Assembly: GCA_023402505.1 (NCBI GenBank)
Contig: JAEYGD010000439.1
Location: 1 to 21,224 of the forward strand
Origin: Actinomycetes bacterium
GTDB taxonomy: Bacteria > Actinomycetota > Actinomycetes > Mycobacteriales > Micromonosporaceae
Length of the DNA: 21,224 nt
Direction: 5' to 3'
Below the pieces are notes generated by a model. The model did not search any database. It had not been told where the DNA came from and saw only the letters and a list, made by a program, of their open reading frames with translations. Shown here piece by piece: positions 15,031 through 21,224 of this stretch. The position numbers and the translations under genes were made by a program. Position 1 is the stretch's first letter, and every line of letters starts with the position of its first letter.

Positions 15031-16380
15031 ATGGCGGCAGCAGCGAGTTCCACGGACCGACCCGGAGCCCTCGACATCACCCGGCGGCTGACGGAGATCT
15101 GCGGCCCGCCGTTCGCCCGCCTGGCGGGTCCGGCCGACGAGGTGGCCGGCCGGCCGGCCCGGTGGGTCGCCGTGCCGGGCACCGCCTGGGCCGCCGCCGA
15201 GGTGCTCCGGCTGGCCGCCCGACACGACCTGACCGTGGTTCCCCGCGGAGCCGGCACGAAGATCGACTGGGGTGCCGCCCCCGACCGGGTCGACATCATG
15301 CTGGACACCGGCCGGCTGGCCGGCATCGGTCACGAGCGGGTCGGCGCGCCGACCACCGAGGTCGGCGCCGGCACCCCGCTGCGCGCCGTCCAGGCCACCC
15401 TGGAGCGCACCGGCCAGCGGCTCGCCCTGGACGCGCCCTCGCCCGGCGCGACGCTCGGCGGCGTACTGGCGGCCGGGGAGGCGGGCCCGCTGCGTCACCG
15501 CCACGGCACGGCCTGCGACCAGCTCGTCTCCCTGCGCTACCTGGACGCCCGGGGTGACCTGGTCCGGGCCGGTGGCGGCGCCGAAGGGCTGGAGCTGGCC
15601 CGCCTGCTCTGCGGCTCCCAGGGCGCGCTGGGGGTGCTGGTGTCGGCGACTCTCCGGGTCCAGGCCGTCCCGGCGAGCCGGATCTGGGTCACCCGACCCG
15701 TCTGGACTCCGCTGGAGGTGCACGACCTGGTGCGTACGGTGCTCACGGCCCGCCTCGACCCGGCGGCCGTCGAGCTGGACCTCCCGGCCGGCGCGGGATC
15801 CCGGCCGCGGCAGGGGAGCCGGGCCGCGGCGATGGCGCGCCCCCCGGCGATGCCGGCGCGCGCCCCGCCCGGCCCGGCCCGGGCGGGGACCCTCGTCGTC
15901 CTGCTCGAGGGCGGGCCCGCCGACGTCACCGAACGCGCCGACCGGATGACGTCGCTGCTGGGCGGGGGCGCCTCGGCGAGCCACTCGGCGCCCGAGTGGT
16001 GGCGGCGCTACCCCTTCGGCCCCGGCGACACGGCGCTGCGCCTGGAGGTGCCGATCACCGACCTGCACGCCGCTGTCTACGCGCTCCGCGACGCCGCCGG
16101 CGGGCCGGTCCCGGTCCGCGGCTCCGCCGGCCTGGGCGTGGTGCACGCGGCGCTGCCCGGCGGCATGCCGGCCGAGCGGGTCGCCTCGATCCTCGCCGCG
16201 GTGCGCGGGGTCCTGCTCGCCCGGCGCGGCCGGTGCGTGGTGGTCTCCGCGCCGGAGGCGGTCCGGCGGGCCGTCGACCTGTGGGGTGAGCTGGCCGGTC
16301 TGGCCCGGCTGCGCGCCGCCAAGGAGCACCTCGACCCGCACCACCGGCTCGCACCGGGCCGCCTCCCGGGCGGCCTCTGA
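15031..16380 (+). CDS. FAD-binding oxidoreductase (GlcD/GlcE-like, FAD-linked oxidase)
   Basis: This 449-residue flavoenzyme has the PCMH-type FAD domain in the N-terminal ~215 residues: VVPRGAGTKIDWG, the segment EVGAGTPLRAVQATLERTGQ, and PGATLGGVLAAGEAGPLRHRHGTACDQLVSL, with CGSQGALGVLVSATLRV closing the domain. The C-terminus ends HLDPHHRLAPGRLPGG, the usual end of glycolate oxidase GlcD/GlcE-like proteins. These oxidise 2-hydroxyacids, often with partner Fe-S subunits, but none is encoded nearby, so the substrate is open. Residues ~253-286 are an Ala/Pro/Arg-rich low-complexity insert in the cap domain. The ATG at 15031 is preferred because of the promoter/LexA box; ATGs at 15013 and 15022 are in frame but lie inside the box. 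The gene is convergent with the SpoIIE-type gene, with 25 bases between them. Confidence 0.88.
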   Translation: MAAAASSTDRPGALDITRRLTEICGPPFARLAGPADEVAGRPARWVAVPGTAWAAAEVLRLAARHDLTVVPRGAGTKIDWGAAPDRVDIMLDTGRLAGIGHERVGAPTTEVGAGTPLRAVQATLERTGQRLALDAPSPGATLGGVLAAGEAGPLRHRHGTACDQLVSLRYLDARGDLVRAGGGAEGLELARLLCGSQGALGVLVSATLRVQAVPASRIWVTRPVWTPLEVHDLVRTVLTARLDPAAVELDLPAGAGSRPRQGSRAAAMARPPAMPARAPPGPARAGTLVVLLEGGPADVTERADRMTSLLGGGASASHSAPEWWRRYPFGPGDTALRLEVPITDLHAAVYALRDAAGGPVPVRGSAGLGVVHAALPGGMPAERVASILAAVRGVLLARRGRCVVVSAPEAVRRAVDLWGELAGLARLRAAKEHLDPHHRLAPGRLPGGL

Positions 16381-16405
16381 CTCCGACGGTCCAGCCACCA
16401 CCGGG

Positions 16406-18478
16406 TCAGCTCGTTGCCGACCCCGCCTCGTTGCGCAGGACCAGGATCGCGATGTCGTCGCGGGGCGTCTCCGGCGAGAAGCCGAGCGCCGTGGAGCGCA
16501 GCCGCGCCGCCACCACGTCCGCCGAGTAGCCGGCGAGCGGGGCCGCCGCGTCCCGGAGCCGGTCCACCCCGAACAGTTCCCGGCCGCGCCGCCGCTCGGT
16601 GACCCCGTCCGTGTAGAAGATCAGTGCGTCGCCGGGGCCGAGTGAGATCTCCGCCGCGGGCGAGGCGATCGAGTCGAGCAGCCCGAGCGCGGTGCCCCCG
16701 GTGCCGACGAACCTCGCCCCACCGGTGGCCGTCAGCAGCACCGGGCGGTCGTGGCCGGCGAGGTGCAGCGAGACGTCGAGGTGGTCGCGGTCGCCCGGCC
16801 CGACCGCCGCGAGGGCCAGCGTGCAGTACCGCCCGCCGCCCCGCTCGACCAGCGTCTCGTTGAGCCGGGTCAGCGCCTCCGGCAGCGGCTTGCCGTCCCC
16901 GACCAGCGTGCGGATGACGTCCCGCACCAGGCCGGTGACGGTGGCCGCCTGCACGCCCTTGCCGGAGACGTCACCGATCACCACGAGCCACCGCCCGTCC
17001 GGCAGCGGCAGCACGTCGTAGAAGTCGCCGCCGACGTCGGCGTCGCCGCCGGTCGGGACGTACTCGGCGGCGAAACCGATCCCCTCGACCACCGGCAGCA
17101 CGGGCGGCAGCAGCGACTGCTGCAGGGCCTGCGCGACCCGGCGGCGCTCGGCGTGGATCCGGGCGTTGTCGATCGCGAGCGCGGCCCGGCGGGCCACGTC
17201 CTCCAGGACGGAGACCTCGTCCGGGTCGTGGCGGTGCCGCTGGTGCCGGCCCACCGCGAGGGTGCCGAGCCGCTGGCCGCGGGCGATCAGCGGGACGGCG
17301 AAACCCTCGGTCGGCGCGCCGAGCGGCATCTGGGTGCCGTTGCGGGACGCCTCCCGCAGCCGGGACTGGATCGAGTCCGGCCCGGTCTCCTGGAGGACGG
17401 CGTGCAGCTGCGGCAGCACCGACTCGTCCGCGTGGCTGGCCGCCGCGAGGCGCAGCCGGCCCCACTCGTCCGTGGTGTGCACCGCGCACCACTGCCCCAG
17501 CCGGGGCACCACGAGCTGCGGGATCAGCGCCATGGTCAGTTCCACGTCGAGGGACTGGGCGAGCAGCTCGCTGGCCTCGGCGAGGAACGTCAGCCAGGCC
17601 TGCCGGCGTACGTCGGCCCGGCGCAGCCGGTCGTTCTCCAGGTGCAGCGACAGCCGCTCCGCCATCAGCGACGCCAGCGGCCGGGCGTACGCGGACGGCG
17701 CCGCGTCCAGCTCCAGCTCGCCGGCGTACGGCCGGTGCACGGCCAGCGGTACCCGCAGCAGCTCGTTGCCGGCCCGGGGCTGCCGGCCGTAGCGGGCCAG
17801 CACCTGCGGGCCCTGCCCGTCGCCCCGGTCCAGCCGGACCACGCCACCGGCCGCGCCCACCATCTCGGCGACGCGGGTCAGCAGGCTGGTCGCGAAGTCC
17901 GGGAGCGGGTCCTCGGCGTACGGGTCGGGGGCGGTCTGCATCAGCTCGCTCATCGCCGCGGCGCTCGGCGCGGAGCGGTCCCCGCCGGGCCGGCCGCTTC
18001 CGGCGGTGGCGGCCTGGACCGGCCCGGTTTCGGGCGGGTCGGTCCGGTCCAGCCGGAACCAGACGCCCTTGCCGGTGGGGAGGTACGTGGTGCCCCAGCG
18101 GCTGGCGAAGTGGTCCACCAGCAGCAGGCCCCGCCCGCGCTCGGAGACCTCGGTGATGTCGCTGCTCTCGTTGCGGACGCCGACGGTCAGCTCCTCCACC
18201 GGGCCGCCGGCGAAGTCCGAGACGGTGACGGTGAGCCCGGAGCGGTCGGCGACGACCTCGACGTCCAGCTCGGTCCGGGCGTGCTCCACGGCGTTGGTGG
18301 AGAGTTCGGTGGTCAGCAGCAGCGCCTCGTTGGTCAGCTCCGCCAGGTCCGCCTCGACGAGCACGGACCGGACGAGGGCGCGGGCGGCGGCGGGCGTACG
18401 CCGGTCGGCGGGGAGCCGGACGCGCCGGACGTGCTCGTCCCGGCCGCCGGTCGACGCGGTCCCCCGCTCCGCTGACAT
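16406..18478 (-). CDS. HATPase-GAF-PP2C (SpoIIE family) regulatory phosphatase
   Basis: This 690-residue cytoplasmic multidomain regulator begins with an anti-sigma-type HATPase at ~15-140 (N-box LLLTTELSTNAVEHAR; lid ERGRGLLLVDHFASRWG). After a linker, ~175-280 is probably a first GAF-like unit and ~300-440 a clearer GAF domain (FAVPLIARGQRLGTLAVGR...LAIDNARIHAERRRVAQALQQSLLPP). A PP2C domain runs ~455-690, with GGDFYD (Asp485), IGDVSGKG, FYTDGVTERRRG (Asp624) and RDDIAILVL, all metal ligands present. Such proteins both phosphorylate and dephosphorylate STAS antagonists. The ATG at 18476-18478 has GGAGG (plus 18487-18491) eight bases upstream; an ATG at 18493 with AAGGA is a close alternative, adding five residues. 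Confidence 0.92.
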   Translation of the reverse strand: MSAERGTASTGGRDEHVRRVRLPADRRTPAAARALVRSVLVEADLAELTNEALLLTTELSTNAVEHARTELDVEVVADRSGLTVTVSDFAGGPVEELTVGVRNESSDITEVSERGRGLLLVDHFASRWGTTYLPTGKGVWFRLDRTDPPETGPVQAATAGSGRPGGDRSAPSAAAMSELMQTAPDPYAEDPLPDFATSLLTRVAEMVGAAGGVVRLDRGDGQGPQVLARYGRQPRAGNELLRVPLAVHRPYAGELELDAAPSAYARPLASLMAERLSLHLENDRLRRADVRRQAWLTFLAEASELLAQSLDVELTMALIPQLVVPRLGQWCAVHTTDEWGRLRLAAASHADESVLPQLHAVLQETGPDSIQSRLREASRNGTQMPLGAPTEGFAVPLIARGQRLGTLAVGRHQRHRHDPDEVSVLEDVARRAALAIDNARIHAERRRVAQALQQSLLPPVLPVVEGIGFAAEYVPTGGDADVGGDFYDVLPLPDGRWLVVIGDVSGKGVQAATVTGLVRDVIRTLVGDGKPLPEALTRLNETLVERGGGRYCTLALAAVGPGDRDHLDVSLHLAGHDRPVLLTATGGARFVGTGGTALGLLDSIASPAAEISLGPGDALIFYTDGVTERRRGRELFGVDRLRDAAAPLAGYSADVVAARLRSTALGFSPETPRDDIAILVLRNEAGSATS

Positions 18479-18777
18479 CCCCGTATCCTCCATCGCCGGT
18501 CCTTCGGGTGCCAAGCTTGTCACGCGCGCACCGCACCGCGTGCCCGACCAGGGTCGCGGAGCGTGTCCGGTCCGCCACCCCAGGGCACGGACCGGCGGGA
18601 TCGGGCCGGTCGGGCCGGGGCCGGACGGCGGTCGGCGTACGCCCAGCTGGGGGTGTCGCCGCGACGCCGGCGGGGGTCCTCGCGGTCGCGTCGGCCTGGC
18701 GCGGACCGGGTCGTGGGCACAATAGTGGGATGGCCGGCCGGTCGGCAGCCGGTGGCACCCGACGTGAGCGAGGAATG
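18479..18777. promoter_or_regulatory. Divergent intergenic region between the two large signalling genes
   Basis: About 300 bases separate the divergent starts of the HATPase-GAF-PP2C gene and the poly-HAMP gene, so both promoters should lie here. On the plus strand CACAAT (18718-18723) could be a -10 for the poly-HAMP gene, but no matching -35 is clear. A GAGGA ribosome-binding site is at 18770-18774. On the minus strand I see only ribosome-binding sites and no convincing promoter. An open frame of 71 codons (18563-18778, plus) lacks any recognisable feature and is not called. Confidence 0.4.
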
Positions 18778-21224
18778 ATGACCACGGCGAAACAGCCGGT
18801 GGCGGATCCGTCCGCGCCGGACCACGAGGCGGTCCTCGTCGAGCTGACCGAGGCGTTGCGGCGGGTCCGTCGCGGCGACCTCAAGGTCCGGCTGCCCCGC
18901 CGGGCGGGCCGGGCCGGGGAGGTGGCGGACGCCTTCAACGAGGTGGTCTCGTTGCAGGAGCGGCAGTACCACGACCTGCGGCGGATCAGCCGCATCGTGG
19001 GTCGGGACGGCCGGCTCACCGAGCGCCTCGACGACGAGGGCCTGGACGGTTCCTGGGCGGAGGGGCAGCGCGCGGTCAACTCGCTCATCGACGACCTCGG
19101 GCGCCCGACCACCGAGATCGCCCGGGTGATCGTGGCGGTCGCCGAGGGTGACCTGTCGCAGCACATGGCGCTGGAGATCGACGGCCGGCCGCTGCGCGGC
19201 GAGTACCTGCGCATCGGGCGCACGGTGAACACGATGGTGGATCAGCTCAGCTCGTTCGCCGACGAGGTGACGCGGGTGGCCCGCGAGGTGGGCACCGAGG
19301 GCAAGCTCGGGGGTCAGGCCGACGTCCGGGGGGTCGCCGGCACCTGGAAGGACCTCACCGACTCGGTGAACACCATGGCGTCGAACCTGACCGGCCAGGT
19401 GCGGTCGATCTCACAGGTCGCGACGGCGTTCGCGAAGGGCGACCTGAGCCAGAAGATCACCGTGAGCGCCCGGGGTGAGGTCGCCGAGCTGGCCGACACG
19501 ATGAACTCGCTGACCGACACGCTGCGGCTCTTCGCCGAGCAGGTGACCCGGGTGGCCCGCGAGGTGGGCACGGAGGGCAAGCTCGGCGGCCAGGCGGAGG
19601 TGCCGAACGTGGCCGGCACCTGGAAGGACCTGACCGACAGCGTCAACTCGATGGCGTCGAACCTGACCGCGCAGGTGCGGAACATCGCCCAGGTGTCGAC
19701 GGCGGTGGCCCGGGGCGACCTGTCGCAGAAGATCACCGTCGCGGCGCAGGGCGAGATCCTGGAGCTGAAGGACACCGTGAACACGATGGTGGACCAGCTC
19801 AGCTCGTTCGCCGACGAGGTGACGCGGGTGGCCCGCGAGGTGGGCATCGAGGGCAAGCTGGGTGGTCAGGCGCAGGTCCGGGGCGTATCCGGCACCTGGC
19901 GGGACCTCACCGAGAACGTGAACCAGCTCGCCGGCAACCTCACCAGCCAGGTCCGCAACATCTCCCAGGTGTCCACGGCGGTGGCAAAGGGTGACCTGTC
20001 GCAGAAGATCACGGTGGACGCGCAGGGCGAGATCCTGGAGCTGAAGAACACGGTGAACACGATGGTGGACCAGCTGTCGTCGTTCGCCGACGAGGTGACC
20101 CGGGTGGCCCGCGAGGTGGGCACGGAGGGCAAGCTGGGCGGTCAGGCGCAGGTCAAGGGCGTGTCGGGTACGTGGCGGGATCTCACCGACAACGTGAACT
20201 CGATGGCGTCGAACCTGACCTCGCAGGTCCGTAACATCGCCTCGGTCACCACCGCCGTGGCGAAGGGCGACCTGGGCCAGAAGATCACCGTCGACGCCCG
20301 GGGCGAGATCCTGGAGTTGAAGTCGACGGTGAACACGATGGTGGACCAGCTGTCGTCGTTCGCCGACGAGGTGACCCGGGTGGCCCGCGAGGTGGGCACC
20401 GAGGGCAAGCTCGGCGGCCAGGCCCAGGTACGCGGCGTCGCCGGCACGTGGCGGGACCTGACCGACAACGTGAACTCGATGGCGTCGAACCTGACCTCGC
20501 AGGTCCGCAACATCGCCCAGGTGTCCACGGCGGTGGCGAAGGGTGACCTGTCGCAGAAGATCACGGTGGACGCGCAGGGCGAGATCCTGGAGTTGAAGAA
20601 CACGGTCAACACGATGGTGGACCAGCTGTCGTCGTTCGCCGACGAGGTGACCCGGGTCGCCCGCGAGGTGGGCACGGAGGGCAAGCTGGGCGGTCAGGCG
20701 CAGGTCAAGGGTGTCTCCGGCACCTGGCGGGACCTGACCGACAACGTGAACTCGATGGCGTCGAACCTGACCTCGCAGGTCCGTAACATCGCCTCGGTCA
20801 CCACGGCGGTCGCGAAGGGCGACCTGTCGCAGAAGATCACCGTGGACGCGCAGGGCGAGATCCTGGAGCTGAAGTCGACCGTGAACACGATGGTCGACCA
20901 GCTGTCGTCGTTCGCCGACGAGGTGACCCGGGTCGCCCGCGAGGTCGGCATCGAGGGCAAGCTCGGCGGTCAGGCGCAGGTCAAGGGCGTCTCCGGCACC
21001 TGGCGGGACCTCACCGAGAACGTCAACCAGCTCGCCTCGACCCTCACCACCCAGCTGCGCGCGATCGCCCAGGTCTCCACCTCGGTGACGCGGGGTGACC
21101 TGACCCAGCGGATCGCCGTCGAGGCGCAGGGCGAGGTCGCCGAGCTGAAGGACAACATCAACCAGATGATCGTCACCCTCCGGGAGACGACCAAGAAGAA
21201 CGCCGAGCAGGGCTGGCTGGACTC
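18778..21224 (+). CDS. Poly-HAMP signalling protein, NIK1-like hybrid histidine kinase N-terminal part (3' truncated by window)
   Basis: An uninterrupted frame runs from ATG 18778 past the window end, giving at least 815 residues. ATG 18775 is in a different frame; GAGGA (18770-18774) fits 18778. There is no signal peptide or membrane helix, so it is cytoplasmic. The protein is a chain of HAMP-like units: RRGDLKVRLP (~34), DGRLTERLD, EGDLSQHMALE, then seven 92-residue repeats from residue ~172, each with one EGKLGGQA unit and one KGDLSQKITV unit, about 17 HAMP-like units in all. Such poly-HAMP chains occur in NIK1-type hybrid kinases of fungi and actinobacteria, where GAF, HisKA, HATPase and receiver domains follow; those would lie beyond the window. 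The visible end (KNAEQGWLD) is the usual junction before a GAF domain. Confidence 0.93.
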   Translation, partial: MTTAKQPVADPSAPDHEAVLVELTEALRRVRRGDLKVRLPRRAGRAGEVADAFNEVVSLQERQYHDLRRISRIVGRDGRLTERLDDEGLDGSWAEGQRAVNSLIDDLGRPTTEIARVIVAVAEGDLSQHMALEIDGRPLRGEYLRIGRTVNTMVDQLSSFADEVTRVAREVGTEGKLGGQADVRGVAGTWKDLTDSVNTMASNLTGQVRSISQVATAFAKGDLSQKITVSARGEVAELADTMNSLTDTLRLFAEQVTRVAREVGTEGKLGGQAEVPNVAGTWKDLTDSVNSMASNLTAQVRNIAQVSTAVARGDLSQKITVAAQGEILELKDTVNTMVDQLSSFADEVTRVAREVGIEGKLGGQAQVRGVSGTWRDLTENVNQLAGNLTSQVRNISQVSTAVAKGDLSQKITVDAQGEILELKNTVNTMVDQLSSFADEVTRVAREVGTEGKLGGQAQVKGVSGTWRDLTDNVNSMASNLTSQVRNIASVTTAVAKGDLGQKITVDARGEILELKSTVNTMVDQLSSFADEVTRVAREVGTEGKLGGQAQVRGVAGTWRDLTDNVNSMASNLTSQVRNIAQVSTAVAKGDLSQKITVDAQGEILELKNTVNTMVDQLSSFADEVTRVAREVGTEGKLGGQAQVKGVSGTWRDLTDNVNSMASNLTSQVRNIASVTTAVAKGDLSQKITVDAQGEILELKSTVNTMVDQLSSFADEVTRVAREVGIEGKLGGQAQVKGVSGTWRDLTENVNQLASTLTTQLRAIAQVSTSVTRGDLTQRIAVEAQGEVAELKDNINQMIVTLRETTKKNAEQGWLD
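19291..21222 (+). repeat. Seven in-frame 276-bp coding repeats (92-aa double-HAMP units)
   Basis: Copies begin at 19291, 19567, 19843, 20119, 20395, 20671 and 20947 with exactly 276-base spacing. Each encodes G(T/I)EGKLGGQA, TW(K/R)DLT and GDL-Q-I-V blocks. Copies 4 and 6 share the variants NIASVTTAV and ELKS, while 3 and 5 share QVSTAVAKGDLSQ and ELKN. This is a 552-bp higher-order pattern. The last copy diverges in its second half, and the first copy differs (TLRLFAEQ). DNA identity between inner copies is visibly very high. Confidence 0.93.

Noticed and set aside
16751..18475. Long plus-strand open frame (574 codons) opposite the SpoIIE-type gene
   Set aside because: It is an antisense shadow caused by codon bias; the minus strand encodes intact HATPase, GAF and PP2C motifs.
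19314..21194. Series of minus-strand open frames of 88-180 codons with repeated sequence
   Set aside because: They recur every 276 bases because they are antisense shadows of the poly-HAMP coding repeats.

Overview
The window is very GC-rich, uses GTG starts freely and packs genes with 1-4 base overlaps. It carries a mycothiol-type DinB-fold protein, PadR/ABC efflux genes and many SpoIIE-type phosphatases. This fits an actinobacterium, most likely Micromonosporaceae (Micromonospora-like); the genus is inferred from style, not proven. The first ~128 bases are an almost pure G run that looks like a sequencing or assembly artefact at a contig end, and it hides the start of the first gene.

Layout. 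(1) 128-1327: 5'-incomplete MFS transporter of the CynX/NimT type, convergent with an orphan STAS anti-anti-sigma gene (1335-1691, minus). (2) 1855-7441: six tightly packed plus-strand genes forming a stressosome-type module: RsbR-like, RsbS-like, RsbT-like kinase, a fused RsbT-like ATPase/RsbX-like phosphatase, a sensor histidine kinase whose N-terminus looks like a degenerate RsbT domain, and a receiver-PP2C (RsbU-like) response regulator. (3) 7442-8173: 732 bases without a convincing gene, holding short direct repeats, a long imperfect inverted repeat, a 35/36-bp tandem repeat and G-quadruplex-like tracts. (4) 8174-9626: divergent AraC-type regulator and mycothiol-dependent-isomerase-like protein. 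(5) 9691-12445: PadR repressor plus ABC efflux ATPase and FtsX-type permease, with a perfect palindromic operator over the padR promoter/start. (6) 12596-14945 (minus): oligopeptidase B-like S9 peptidase followed by a 59-aa one-helix membrane protein. (7) 15031-16380: FAD-linked oxidase (GlcD/GlcE type) with a near-consensus actinobacterial LexA box at its start. (8) 16406-18478 (minus): HATPase-GAF-PP2C regulator. (9) 18778-end: N-terminal part of a soluble poly-HAMP protein of the NIK1-like hybrid kinase type, built of seven 276-bp repeats.

How they may work together: the region is dominated by partner-switching and phosphorelay signalling. In the core operon RsbR/RsbS would form the scaffold, RsbT would phosphorylate them and be released, the RsbX-like phosphatase would reset them, and released RsbT (or the kinase) would drive the receiver-PP2C protein to dephosphorylate a STAS antagonist such as the adjacent orphan STAS protein. 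No sigma factor and no dedicated stand-alone anti-sigma factor is visible, so the final output is unknown.
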